DNA from: Euglena gracilis
Lineage: Eukaryota; Euglenida; Euglenophyceae; Euglenales
Reading direction: 5' to 3'
Length of the DNA: 64,000 bases
NCBI GenBank assembly: GCA_039621445.1
Contig: CP154955.1
Coordinates: 25,909,069-25,973,068, forward strand
The notes under the pieces were generated by a model, which saw nothing but the letters and a program-made list of their open reading frames with translations, was not told the origin of the DNA and searched no databases. This document shows positions 1 through 11,662 of the stretch, piece by piece (within the stretch, counting starts at the first letter, position 1; the number at the start of each line of letters is the position of its first letter). The position numbers and the translations under genes are program-made.

Positions 1-2468
1 CAATAGCCCAATCTCAGGTGGCAAATCTGACGATTGGAGTTTCGGGTTACAGTGATTTGTGACCCGAAACCACTTTGGTTGAACTCATAACCCACACATA
101 TATGGGACAGATGTTGAGGGTGTCCTTTCCAACCAGCGGGTTTTTTCAGAGCCTTTTTCAGGGGGTTTGCCTTTGCAAAGTATGGGCTACGGTTTTGTGC
201 TGCCTGAGTTGCAACCCGTCACAGTCTTTTCATGGGTGCAAAATTTAGTGAATCTGCCATTTTTACCTGCTTTTGCATTGCCTTTGCCTCCAGTACAACC
301 AGTTTATTCATCACCAGCCCAAGAGCCGGTGGCACTTTTGCAGTTTTCCCAACCATCCCAGGTAGATGGGCTGGGGAAGGAACCGGCAAGTGCCTCGGCA
401 GGGCAGGGGGGTGATAATCCCAGCCCAGTTTTCTTTGAAAAGAAAGCACAGGTCAATGTGATGGGCTTAAATAATAAGAACTGGGACAGCAGCGAACGGG
501 TCAGAGCAGAAGTGGAGGGGGCAGAGGAAAACCCGAAGGACCAGTCCAATTCCAGTTCTAATCGACGACACCGAACTCCAGCTTCATCACAAGGCAGTGA
601 TGAAGTTCAGCAAAAACGGCTGCACCGTGAGGTTGATCACGGTCATCGAGCAGCTGCTGCAGCCCCCCATCCTCCTCATGTTTTCATCGACAGGGGTGAG
701 GAGGAGGTCCAACACCCAGCCTATGAAAGTTCTGAAGTCATCCCCAGGGGGGGTTCACAAAACCAGGGATTGAAGACCCCTGGGTGTATTTTTACAAAGT
801 AACAGAGACCTCAAGTGGACTGTGCAGCACCTGACTTTTCAGTTTTTGGCTTTGTAAAAATCCAACGAAGGGTGGGTACTCCAGCAGCAGTAGCAACAAC
901 CCCCCGCTGTCGACATCCACCTGGTGGAGCACATGGCTGCACGAGTCGAAGAAAGGGCCAGGGCTGACTGCCTACACTTTTTTGAACTTTTTGAGAAGAA
1001 GAAGAAGAAAAATTGTCAGGCCCAGGTGCAAATTTCTGTGCAAAAAAATGACGCACAGGCACTTGAACTTTTTGTCGGGCAGCAAAAAAGTTTTGAGGAA
1101 AAACTGGCCCAGCAGTTTTCTTCGAGCCATGATCAGTTTTTGGCACTGAGGCAGGAATTTTTACGAATTTCGGACAGCCTGCCACAGGAAATTTTTAAGC
1201 AGGTTCAAAATCAGGTGGCTGCCTTACCAATTACGGATCTCGTGCTTGAAAATTTTCAGCGGTTTGCTGAGAATTTTAAAGCCGCCCAGCTAGCTCAGGG
1301 GGGGGGGAGGCAGAAACGCTCCAAGAGTTGGCCGTTATCGCTGCCAAAAACGTTGAAGTTCAGGCTGATCTTGTGTCGCTGCGTAGTACGGTAGAAGGCC
1401 AGGCTCAGCAGCTCCAGCAGTTTGCTGATTATGTTCGCCAGCTGGGTGAACAAAATTCAGCGATGAATACAGCCCTCCATGGTTTTGGTGGAGGTATTCA
1501 AAAACTGCACCAGAATATTTCAAATGAAGTGGGAAAACGACACTCAGAAATGCAAAAACTGCTGACGGATTGTCAGCAGAAGTTTCAGAGTGTTTATCAG
1601 CAGATTTTTTCCCAAGAGAACAAATTTGGTGGGCTGGTGGAGGAATTAAGGCAGGGACTTGCAAAAGTTGGGGGGAATATTTTCGAGTTGCAGAAAGTGC
1701 TGCATGATTTACAGAAAAATAGACCCGCACACCCAATTGCAGAACCGAGAGGGGTTTTGCATTTCTGACATGTGGGGGCTGCGGCAGGGCAGCCAACAGC
1801 CCCTGCAAACGATTGGGCTGCCAAAGCCTGGGCAGCAGCTGGCCCACCAGCCCATCGTCCTGCTGCCCCAGCAGCCTGGCCAGCCAGCAGGCCAGCCGCA
1901 GCCTGCTCACGGGCTGCCAAGGGGGCTTGGACTGCCGTCAGCTGTACAGCAGCAGCCCCTGGGGCAGCCTCAGTCCAGCTCACTGGCCTGCACGGTGCCC
2001 AGTGCTGACCCAGCGGTTTCAGTTCTGAATGTTTTGCATAATAATTGTGCAGTTTCAAACATTACCCCTCCCTTAGTGATTGAGGGGGGATTTGTTTTGA
2101 AGGACATGCAAGACACAGCAGTGGTTTCTTCTGTGTCATTGTGTGTCCCACCACATGTTTCTGCAGCCCCTGCTTTCTGGATTAGGCCCATTGGGACAGG
2201 AGGGGCTGCAGCCAACCCATGTCATGGGTTGGGTTTTCCTTTTATCGGTGACCCAGTAGCTTTGAAATTTTGCAGGGAGGTGCTAAGCCCTATTTTGATG
2301 AATCGGGCAAACATTTACTGGCAAGATTTTGAAGTATATTGGAATCTTTACTGGGACAGGTTGACATCAGGCAAACCGTATTCTGATTTGCAAAAGCTGC
2401 AGGTTTTTAAGGCATGTTTTGACGACCGTTTGAGGTCGACCGCCGGGCGGCAGGGTTTTTCCTTTTAG
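1..2468 (+). pseudogene. Degenerate gag-like coiled-coil reading frame
   Basis: A run of plus-strand open frames (167-802, 924-1394, 1328-1768, 1659-2468) shares one style: a Pro/Ser/Gln-rich N part, a long Gln/Glu/Lys/Phe-rich middle with coiled-coil spacing (about 930-1740), a Gln/Pro-rich linker, and a Trp/Tyr-rich C part ending in a stop at 2466-2468. The frames at 924 and 1328 meet at the G-run near 1299-1308; a one-base shift there joins them into a continuous coiled coil, so the break looks like a homopolymer indel or a programmed slip. The layout resembles a retroelement gag or structural protein, but there is no zinc knuckle and I recognise no family. It could also be a decayed host coiled-coil gene. 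Function is not inferred. Confidence 0.4.
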
Positions 2469-2653
2469 AAGGCCTTTTTAACGGCGGTTTAGCTCTAATT
2501 TTAAGGCTTTCTAAAGATTTCCTTTTAAAACTTCCTCTCCTAGGGCGCCCATGGTTTGGTTCTGCAGGGAGAGAGATTGAGTGATGCTAGGTACTCCCAA
2601 ATGGTGATTTTGGGTCTGTTTAGCATATTTTAGGCTTCTTATGCATTTTTACT

Positions 2654-3041
2654 TTGGTTTTAAGGGAAAATGTTAGATTTGGTGAGAGCGCTTGCAAGCG
2701 CTTGGATCAGATTTTTCCGAGATTGGCGCCTGAGTTCCTGGAGATTTTACAGGGGTTTGCTAGACTCAAAAATGATGAAATTCAGCATAATTTATCAAAA
2801 TCAAGGGGGGAAACCTTTATTTTGACCTGCGTTGATTGATATTGATGCAATGGGCAAGAATTTGGGCTTTGAGAGCGCTTTGGAGTCAGCGCAGTCAAAC
2901 CTAAATTTAACTGCCCATCAGGGGCATCAAAATCACTTTTTCCACACAGGTTTTTCCTCTTATCTTTGTAAATTGGTGCAATTACAATCAACTACCATGG
3001 TCAAATCCAGCCTTGTATTTAAATTTGGAATTGCAATGTAA
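2654..3041 (+). other. Short open frames after the gag-like region
   Basis: Two small plus-strand frames (2654-2839 and 2832-3041) encode a Leu/Phe/Arg-rich and a Gln/His-rich peptide. They may continue the degraded element at 1-2468. No motif is recognisable. The rest, to about 3860, is low-complexity sequence with G- and C-runs and no supported gene. Confidence 0.2.
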
Positions 3042-3865
3042 AATCAATAACATCAATCAAGAAAGCCAAGAAGTGGAGGTTTGCTTCCCCAACCTCCCTC
3101 CATGTGTGGGAAAGGGGGCAGGGGGGTGGGACTCCTCAAATCGGGCAACCACAGTCCAAATTTTACCCCAAAACCCTCTTTTTGGCCAAGAAATTGTGAG
3201 AAATGACACCCAGGGGGGGGGGTGTTGGCTCTCACTGGTTCAGCTGAGCAGGGAGGGGTTGAAACCCTAAAGACACCCCCTTGGAGATGCCAGTGACACC
3301 CAGGGGTCGGGGAAGGTCCACTGGGAAGTTCCTCATTTGACATGATGGCCCAGTTTCTGCCACCGGGGGGTGCAGAATGGGAAAACACTTCCGACACAAA
3401 TCGGCCCGAGGAGCCAAAAAACGATCCTACGCGGGAAAATGGCCCGCGGCGGTGGTTTCCGCTTCACCCCAGCACTGCCGTGGGACATGGCAGCACGGCT
3501 GTGAAACAGTGGTATGTCCTTACTTTAGGTTTCCAATTCCAATTGTCCAAAGGTTAAGGAATGCATTTGGAGTGGGGGGAGAGTGACAGGAGTGTATTGT
3601 ACGTCTCCCCATGGTTTGGAAGGCGGTTTGGGAGAAATAAGATTTTTTTCCCCATTGTTTGCAGGTGGTGTTCCCTTGATTTCTTTCTCACAGTGGGTTT
3701 CCCAATTTCCATTTACCATTGTTTGTTTTTCTCTATTGGCTGGGACTTTGATTTATTATTGGCTGCAAGTTTGATTCATTGTCGTTGGTCAAGATCATTG
3801 TCATTGGTCAAGACAAAACAATCGACAAGAACGAATTTGAAGTTTATTTAAGGGGAAGTCCGAAC

Positions 3866-4268
3866 ACTCGTACTCCTTCGAGGCAAGCCGACCAGGGAGG
3901 AAGGGACACCGAGGGCGAAGCACAAAGACCTTGTGAGGCCATGCCTTGCTCGACGGCGGTCTGTTGTGATTGTTTTGGTGCGCTGGGATAGGGGGTCCCG
4001 CTTAGTGCCGTCTTGCCAGAGTTGACTGCATTGTCTCCGACGTGGCGATCATTGCGCTTTTTCTTTGCCTGGAAGGGGTCCTCCCCACCTTCCCCCCGCT
4101 GGCCCCCATCTTCTGATCGAGGGCGTTTGAAGACAAATTCTCTTATATGGGTGGGGGGGTCGGGCTCACAATGTCTTTGTGCTTCGCCCTCGGTGTCCCG
4201 TCCTCCCTTTTGGCTTGCCTCGAGGGAGTACGAGACACCCCGGGCTCCGCACTTTGTCATTGTGAGGC
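3866..4268. repeat. DIRS left inverted repeat and internal complementary region
   Basis: The arms 3866-3938 and 4166-4238 are inverted copies of about 73 bp, sharing GAGGGCGAAGCACAAAGAC and CTCGAGGCAAGCC-like blocks with few mismatches. Block 3931-3986 is the reverse complement of 8776-8823, and 4239-4268 of about 8821-8851, so the left side carries two separated pieces that together match the right end of the element. In DIRS elements such a region templates completion of the ends during replication. The role is inferred from the family; the matches are read directly. Confidence 0.7.
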
Positions 4269-5338
4269 CAGATTGTGCACTGAAAAAAGGGGGGCCAGGG
4301 CATTCTCCAAAGCACTTTGGGCACCAAGTCTTTGATCAGTGGGCTTTAAAAGCCTCCACCCCCTTCCACTGACCAATTTCACAAACTTCTTTAGCAGAAA
4401 AGCCCAAATTTTGATTAAACCAAACCCTGCCCCTCTGGTGGAGTAGTGTCCCCTCATCTGGGGGCATACCCCATGCTGAGCCAAAACGCTTTTGGTTATA
4501 GAAGCAACGGTATCTGCCTTAACGGCTTTATAGGAGGGTTTTAATGAAATCAGAAGGGGGCCCCCAAGGTTTTCAAAGAAACGTGTTGCTGCAACATAAG
4601 ACATCATCAAATGAAAGGGACTGATTTGAGGGCACTGGGGAATAGAGACAACTCTCTCCCACTTGTGAATTTTTTGACCTTTACTTTTTAATTTTGATGT
4701 AGGGTGCCCCCCCAACATGCTGGTGGTTCTTTGGACCTGTGCCAAATCAGATGATACGTCAACAGAAAATGAGTTGTGTACACAATGTACACATATCAGA
4801 GGGCAGGGGGGACTGTGCCAGTCCCAGGAGGATTGGGAGGGGATCCCAGAATGCACCATATTTCCCCAAATGTTGGTTCCAAAGCCTTTTATAAGGTGCC
4901 AACATTGCATGAAACCTCAGGCCACCAAAGCCAGGGATCAAAAGCATAGCACTGTATGCATTGCGTGCTTGGGAATTTTAAAATTGAAACGGTTTAATTA
5001 AAGTGTAAACCACTTGGTCAGTGGTGGCTTCAGGGAGGGGGGTACCCCATTTTGTCCAAAATAATCCATAAAAGTGTGAAAGCGCTTTGATAACGCTTTA
5101 AACTGGGGTTTCTTCCCAGGAAATTGTTAATGGTTGTCTTTTGTATTTGTTTCCCCTCCAGAATTTTCCTGAGCAAATCATGCAAAGCAGGGGCCACCTG
5201 GAGGGTGGCGTTTTTTCCCCCTGCAATTGGTAAACATACCCATGCAGGGGTAATTTTCAGGCAGGGGGTCCCTGGAACGTTCATTTTTATTATCTGGGGC
5301 CACCATGTGGCTGAATCCCGGTAGGGGGTGACCATCAA
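4257..5338 (-). pseudogene. DIRS tyrosine recombinase, broken
   Basis: Two minus-strand frames (5338-5030 and 4910-4257) cover the protein. The first contains a helical segment (LRKILEGKQIQ...) typical of the SAM-like N-terminal half. The second ends with the catalytic half: 'KADTVASITKSVLAQHGV' followed by 'GHYSTRGAG', matching the GHSTR-A (H-x-x-R) box of DIRS/Ngaro recombinases. The final Tyr region is eroded. The frame change between the two pieces and internal stops make it non-functional. An active enzyme would insert the circular cDNA by strand exchange. Confidence 0.65.
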
Positions 5339-5425
5339 ATCTTTGGCCTGTGGAAAAAATTTTAATCTGGGGAGAAATTTTTGGATTACAGACCAGGGGG
5401 GTTTGCATAAATATCCCCCATGTCG

Positions 5426-6900
5426 TCAAGTGGACATTGTAATGCGTCTACTGCTGTGGCCCCCCAGTGGGGCCACCTGGCCACAAATTGTTGCAGTTTT
5501 ATTGTTGCCTGGTGGGGCAAAAAGGCCTTTTTTTAGGCTTATATAATTTTTAAACTGCTGCCTCAGCCATTGAAAAAGATGGGGGTCCAGGGAATAATCC
5601 ACCCTGTCCCTTTCCCACCTGCTTATGGGGTCTGCCAGGCATTCCTTTGAAGGGACCCACTTTCCTTGCAGGTTTGTGTTGTGCTCCATGCACCATTTAA
5701 AAAAATGGTCTTAGCATGGAATTGCAGGGGTCTTTTCTTCCCCCCTTTTGTTAAGTAATAGTAAATTACTTGATTGTCCACTGACAGGGACACAGTTTCT
5801 CCTGGTTGGCTGAGGCTTTGTACTGTGCTTATTGCTGCACTTAATTCTTTGACGTTTACGTGCAAAAAGGAGTTTTCCTTCGAAACTTCCTGCACAATTT
5901 TGTCTGTTCGAATGTCCAGCCCCCCCCACCCCAGGAATGGGTACTGCTGTCTAAGTCCAACTCCCTGGTTGTACTTTGGGGGAGGGGTCTTCCCCCCCAG
6001 GTGTCCAGCAGATTTTTTTTCTCTTAATTGGTCCTTTATTCTTTGGGAAATGGGGTGTTTTGAGTCCCAGTGGGCTGTGAAATTCTACACCAAAAAAAAT
6101 TGCCAGGGCATCCGTAAAGGCCCTTAGAAAGGGCAGGGCTATTAGATTGCATCTGATTTTGCCCAAAAAGGCAGCCAGTTGCCTTTTTGACGTGTGATCT
6201 TTTTTAACCATTTTTCCTAGCTCCTTTTTTACGTTTTTCTTTTTCTGGGTGGTGGCACCTGTAATTTTCCCTCTTGGACGTTTCGTTGAAATGCAAGATG
6301 ATTTACGATTTGGGTCGGCTGCAGGGAGGACTTTTTTACATTGATTTTCAATGCTTATTTGATTAAATCCCTGACCACTGTGCTCAGGTGATTTGTAAGA
6401 TGTTTTGTGTTGGGGCCACCAGTAAAACGTCGTCCATGTAAATGAATACTTGGAAGCCCCTTTTCCTCTACAGATTTTCCGAATGTCTTCATTACTGACA
6501 TAAAAATTTGTGGCATTAAATTTAGGCCAAAACCTGCCTGGAATTCCCAGGTCTGCCCCCCACCTGATATCTTAGAAAAGGCCTTAGGGCCTGGCCTGGC
6601 TCATTGGGATGTAGAAGTAAGCGTCCTTTAGGTCTATTTTTGCTGCCAAGTGACCTTTTTCCAACACTGGAAAAATATTATGGATGTGATCCAGCTTGAA
6701 AGGTTTCACTTGGAACCTTTGATTTAATTCCCTGCAATCGCTTATTAATCTCCTTTTGTCTGCCCCCCCTCTCGTTTTGAAATCAGAAACCAGGGGACTA
6801 GGTGCTGGGTGGTTGAATCCCTCACCCTCTTTACGGATCCAGACTTTTCGTAATCCTGCAGTATTTTATCTGATTGGAGTAGGTTAAAATTTGCCTGGTT
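5426..6900 (-). pseudogene. DIRS reverse transcriptase and RNase H, broken
   Basis: Reading the minus strand from about 6760: 'DCRELNQRF' and 'FKLDHIHNIFPVLEKGHLAAK', then motif A 'KIDLKDAYFYIP' (6614-6640), then the catalytic YMDD box encoded at 6440-6429 in the context 'FIYMDDVLLVAPT'. The thumb/connection segment (6211-5951, 'KRQLAAFLGKI') and RNase H follow: 'NVKELSAAI', 'LSVDNQVIYYYL', 'WVPSKECLADPISR', then 'LFAPPGNNK'. The last box is characteristic of DIRS/Pat-type RNase H C-termini. The pieces lie in different frames, so several indels have accumulated. It would copy the element's RNA into cDNA. Confidence 0.8.
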
Positions 6901-7239
6901 TCTGGGAGGGTGGACAATTTTGGTGGGTTTTCACAGGGGGGTTGAATGCCATCCCTGACAAGTTGACATGTTGCTGGGGGGGGGCTTTTTTGTCCACCAT
7001 TTCAGGCTTTTTTGCAGCCTTTGATGGAGAGGGGCGTCTCCCCATTTTTTCTCATGGAATTTTTTTCCTGGATAAGATGATTTTGGGGGGGCTGGGCTGG
7101 GGGTGTTGGACTTTGCACCCCCAGGTCTCCTAGGGCTTGGGCCATTGGATAAAGGATTTTTTACTGGGGGGATGTGCATGCACTCTCTCCCTGTCTGCTC
7201 ACCTCTCTGGAGGATCTTGTTGTTGGAAGACATACCATA

Positions 7240-7654
7240 ACCCCCCCAAATAGTATTGCAGCCGCAGCTCTATTGGATGGCCGCCTCCAGCGGGGGGGGG
7301 GTGCAGCACTATTTGGACCCGCAGCACTATTGGACTGGGTGCCTCTTAGTCCTGGCCTATCACCACAGGCTCCCTTTTTGTCTGCTCAATGTCCTTCTCT
7401 GAGGCTGGTGAGGTCGTGTGGTTCATCTTCGGACGACTTATGTGAGTTGCTCGGGTGGTAATTTGCCCCCTTTCCCCTCTCTGCGGATTAAAAAAGGTGG
7501 CTGCAGTAGGCTGCACCAGCTTCTACGCATTTCACATTGCTGTGATTTGGGGGGGTGCAGCACAATTGGACGCTCGCTTCATCCGGCTGGGAGTGCAGCA
7601 CTATTTGGACCAGCAGCTCTATTGGCCCCGCAGCACTGTTAGGGGGGGGGGGGT
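7240..7654 (+). mobile_element. C-capped MITE family A, copy 1 (nested in DIRS)
   Basis: This 415-bp repeat begins ACCCCCCCAAATAGTATTGC and ends GCAGCACTGTTAGGGG... GT, flanked by TA on both sides (7238-7239, 7655-7656). The ends are imperfect inverted repeats carrying 'CTCTATTGG' and 'GCAGCACTATTTGGAC' sub-blocks in both orientations. Other copies lie at 30528-30942 (also 415 bp) and, inverted, at 40299-40710. No open frame is shared, so it is non-autonomous. It is inserted in the DIRS element and is therefore younger. Confidence 0.85.
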
Positions 7655-7674
7655 TAATGTCCTTGTTTTGCCTA

Positions 7675-8720
7675 TCAAGTCTTCTCCACGTTGAAGTGGT
7701 TGGTTGACATACCATAGGGGGGCCTCTGTGGGTCCCCCCCTTGATTGATCAATCGGGACTTGAGAAATAAGTGTTGGAGGGGTTCCTGCCCGTCCCTCCA
7801 AAAGGGCCACTGTAGGTCCCTTTTTCCCCTTTTTTTGGCAGAGGGCCTCTGTGGGTCCATTTCTCCAGCAGCTTGGTGACGATGTCCCTTAGCTTCTTGG
7901 TGGCCTCTGTGGGTCCACCCTGCTGCTTTGGGGATGATGTCCATTAGCTTCTTGGTGGCCACTGTGGGTGCAAGGCCTCCTAGTATAAATCTTTTTCCAT
8001 AATCCATCTGTTGGTCTTCCAGGTCTTGAGTTATTCTTGGCCTCCAACCCCACTTGAAATCTGGGGGGGGGGGCTTTTCCTCCTGAGAGGAGCTGTTGTG
8101 TGAGATGAATTGGGGAGGTTTTACAGACCTTTTCTGCCCCTTCCTGAGGGGATTTGCTTGTAAAACTTGCCCCCATGGCCCCTGTAGTGGCGACCTCCTT
8201 GGGCTTGATTCCATCTCCCCAGCCTTTGGCTAATTTGTGCACAGGCGACTGGGCGCCTTGGAGGAAATGCCCCTGATATGTGGGCTTTGGATGCCCAATT
8301 CTGCAGCATTTTGTGCATCCATGGCCCATTCTTTGCCCACCAAGGGCTGGGGCTGACTTCTGTTTTCTGGGCCTTCTGGCCACAGTGGTCCAAGGACAGT
8401 GGCCGCCACTGGGGGGGTTTTGGGCTGGGAAATTTCTGGCGTGGGGTCTGGTTGGGAAGAACGGCCACGGTTTGCCACGTGTCGACCGCGTCTCCAAGTT
8501 CTCCAACTGCTGCGGCCACTGCTCCAGGACGTCCGCGGCCCTGTAATTCCAATTCCTTTTCCACTGCATTGCTCATTGCAGTCAAAGTTTGATAATTGAC
8601 TTTTGAGTTGATATTCGTCTGGTTCGTGTACTTCTGGATATTGAATTGATATTGACTTCTTTTCTTTGGTCCTCTTCGTTCGTGGAATCTGTTCCTTTCT
8701 TCTGGGTTGTCGAACGGCAA
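7675..8720 (-). pseudogene. DIRS gag-like ORF, broken
   Basis: Minus frames 8720-8121, 8569-7889 and 8214-7675 overlap, starting with 'MPFDNPEERNRFHERRGPKKR', a basic N-terminus expected of an RNA-binding structural protein, then Gln/Pro/Arg-rich sequence. No zinc knuckle is clear. Near-repeats of 'PQRPPR/SQEAKGH' around 7850-7960 reflect a locally duplicated segment, ending in Trp/Lys/Gly-rich frames. Assignment rests mainly on position upstream of the RT in the same strand. The 3' part is separated from the RT by the inserted 415-bp element at 7240-7654. Confidence 0.5.
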
Positions 8721-8860
8721 TTTAAGAGTCAGCCAACTCCGGCGAAAAAAGGCACTAAGCGTGGCCTCCTAACCAAGCGCACAAAAACAGTCGCAACAAA
8801 CCGCCGGCAGGCAAGGCATGGCCGCACAAGGGCAAAGTGCGGAGCCCGAGCTGTCGACAA

Positions 8861-11544
8861 TCGAACCCTGTCGCGGAACCTGTCGTTTGTCCCCCACCCC
8901 AAGGTATTGCGTTTTTTTTATTAAAAAAAAGGGGGGGCAAATGTTGAAGGATTTGGAGTGCGCGAGGAATTTCACTGAAAATTTCATATTTTTAAGATGT
9001 GGAGAGGCCAAGGTGGGAGCCGGGGAAGGGGGGTATGGGGCCCAGCCCCCTTACGTCTTGCAAGCAAGGGGTTGGCAAGCGGCCCAAGACCGAGAGAGGG
9101 CGAGGGTGCAAAGAATTGTCACCCAAGTATGTTTAGGGATATGTATGGGGGGTATGCATAGCCCGAAGGGATTCGAGTCTGTGCTGGATCTCCTGAAATG
9201 GGGAGGGAAATAAAGGTCCTACGCCGCCGGGGGTGGAAACGGGGTTGGCGTCCCGCGTTAACAGTTTCATGCCGGGTGGCGGGAAAAAACCACATCAACC
9301 ACACCGCACTTACAGTGCGGGATTTATTTAGCTTATTCTGGTTTATGAAAAACCCTCGTGAGGAAAAAATTGGCAGGAAATTTCCATGCTGTTAAAACGT
9401 CCACGATCACAATTACATCCAGAACAAAGTTGCAGAAAAATTGTCGAAAATGAAATTCACTTCGGAGAGCCCAAAATCCACGGTTTCACTCACAATGTCC
9501 ATCCCAGACGCTGGTTTGGACGAGATTTTCCCCATCCCGTCAAAACATCTGCGGTTTCTCCAGTCATTCTTTTGTAACTTGAGGAGGAGCAATCCAGCAA
9601 CAAACAAGCAACAATCCAAACCAAAAAAGCAAATATCTTACAGCTGCCATTTGTCAGCACATGTGATTCCCATAGACAAGGTGAGAATAATACATGGTTA
9701 TACACATTGCTTCAAAATTCTGCATAAACCACTTTGCTACGACCTACCTCGTGCCTGACAAAAGAGAAAACGGTGGCAAGTGGTGCTCATTATCAAGGTG
9801 GCAGCTTCCTTGAATCAAACCAAAAGCAAATGCCTGAGGTCGTTCCTCATCAACAAAACCGACTTTGATTTCCCATTACATCAGCAAATGTGTTGAAAAT
9901 TCATTGAGAGCACGACATTCGATGGGCTTATGCATTGTTGGCGTTTTTTCTTGTTTTTTTTTAAAAAAACCAAAACGTGTTTTTTTTGAAAAAAATACGC
10001 CAAAAATAAAAAAAGGGAAATTTTATTCAAAAAACTCGTTATGAAACACTTAAACCATACTTCGAATCCTACAAGTTCAAAAACTGCTAAAAATGTTCAA
10101 AAACATCCCCAAAATGCAAAAAAATGCAATTTTATGACTTTTTTCATTTTTTGTGGAAAGAATTTTTTGGCAGAAACGACCTGGAAGTTGCCAAAAATGA
10201 TTGAAAATCTGCATTCAAAAATTTTCCGTGCAAAACCTCGTGGGCGTTTTTTCCTTTTTTTAAAAAAAACATTGTTAAAATTAAAAAAAACAAAAAAACA
10301 GCGTCCAAAAAAAACAAGCTGCCAATAAGGCATGTGTGAGAACTTTGTGTCTTTCGTTGCGTGTTGTTTCCTAAGGCGAAGGATGCCATAAGACAACAGA
10401 CCATGCTGGCAGAGAGCGGCTATTAAAGGCTGCAAGTGGCATCCCCCAAAATTATTGAGCAGGTCCCTGTGACTCCAAATGCACTCCCACAAGCCAGCCC
10501 TTCCCCGACAACCCAGCAAAATAATTACGGATACAAATTCTGTGGATTACGGAGCGAACAAATTGTGGTTGCAAATTTGAAATTGAGCGTCATGCTGTCA
10601 TGTTTTCATTTTTTTCGTCACTCGAGAACATATTTTGGCAATCTTCCTCAAAAAGGCCCTGCTTCACGAATGCAAGGCTTTGCACAAAAAAACTGTCTGG
10701 GGTTTATGTGATTGAACGTGGTTTTGTTGGGGGCCATTCTTTCCCGGTTTTGCAGAAAAAACGAGATGCTTCATCGTCTCTGAAGCCACAGAAAAATGTT
10801 TTGAGGCATATTGGGCGTGTGCTGCTCATTGTCATTGGCATCAAGGAACGCAAACCTGTGCGACGGGTGGGAATGTGAGTGTCATGTCTCGTTAAACAGC
10901 GTCCCTCAATGTATCTGTTGCTAACAACTGTGGACTTGACTCGTTTGTTTCATGGTCAGCAGTTTCATGGTCGCTTTTGTTGAACTTAGTTTGGTGTGGT
11001 TTAATGTTTTAACTTCAAAAAAACCACAATACATCACCAAAATCACACGTTGAAAATTTGGCGATGATTTTGTTTGATTTTACTTGAAAAAATCTGTCTC
11101 AACGATTTTATCACACCAGAGCGGAAAGATGTGTGGAAGGCGTCCTCTCAGTCCAAAAAACTGCGTACGGATATTTTCAAAGTGGGGGTTTCTCAAATGA
11201 CCTAATGAGCAGGGATGCCCGACCATATTGTGGCTGCTCATGACATTCACCCACAATGTCAATAATAATGTAATAATGGCATTGGTTTGGGTCAATTGAT
11301 ATTCTAAATATTTGCAGCGTAAACTGAAAAAATCCAACTTTTTAACTTATTATATCGTCTTGGATGAACTCATAAACCTCACACTACACAAGAAGCACAA
11401 TAACATCTATATTTTGAATTCTCCTGAATTTTTTTAAAAAAAGATCATAAAAACTGGATCTTTGGGTTGGTTACGATTTTATTCTTCTCAGGATGGTTCA
11501 AATATGCCAAATGACAGGTTAACTTGGCTGGTCAATGTGTTGTG
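8861..11544. other. A/T-rich region without a supported gene
   Basis: This stretch has T- and A-homopolymers (9945-10320), a small hairpin CCGCACTTACAGTGCGG (about 9302-9318), and the dispersed repeat listed at 9505-9625. Plus-strand frames at 10436-10711 and 10600-10878 are too short and featureless to name. No tRNA or rRNA signature is visible. Confidence 0.4.
9505..9625. repeat. Dispersed ~120-bp repeat, copy 1
   Basis: About 120 bp (from ACGCTGGTTTGGACG to CAACAATCCAAACC) recurs at 46300-46424 in the same orientation with a few substitutions and small indels. On the minus strand both copies read 'LFVAGLLLLKLQKN'. The second copy lies in a phosphatase intron, just upstream of an exon. Nature unknown; possibly a transposon remnant. 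Confidence 0.7.
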
Positions 11545-11579
11545 GTTCCGATCAGGCACCTATAGTCAAGCCCAAAAAT

Positions 11580-11662
11580 TTCCCCATTTTAGGCCATTTT
11601 AGGCCATTTTAGGCCATTTTAGGCCATTTAAGGCCATTTTAGGCCATTTTAGGCCATTTTAA
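11580..11662. repeat. AGGCCATTTT subterminal tandem array, left
   Basis: Seven or eight head-to-tail copies of the 10-mer AGGCCATTTT just inside the left TIR of the hAT-like element. The matching array at 12984-13038 abuts the right TIR in the same orientation, so the repeats are direct between ends rather than inverted. Confidence 0.85.

Larger units (their letters stand above)
3866..8860 (-). mobile_element. DIRS-like tyrosine-recombinase retrotransposon, damaged
   Basis: On the minus strand the order is gag-like ORF (8720 to about 7675), reverse transcriptase plus RNase H (about 6900 to 5430), then tyrosine recombinase (5338 to 4260). That is the layout of DIRS-group elements, which integrate with a tyrosine recombinase rather than a DDE integrase. 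Its ends are inverted and complementary: 3866-3938 pairs with 4166-4238 reversed, 3931-3986 pairs with 8776-8823 reversed, and 4239-4268 pairs with about 8821-8851 reversed. A left block complementary to the right terminus is the internal complementary region expected for DIRS. Frameshifts, stops and a nested 415-bp element (7240-7654) show the copy is dead. Outer boundaries are approximate; DIRS elements leave no classical duplication. Confidence 0.8.

Noticed and set aside
7227-7717. GACATACCAT repeats as target duplication of the family A element
   Set aside because: The second copy lies about 50 bp beyond the element end and is absent at the other two insertions; TA fits all three copies.
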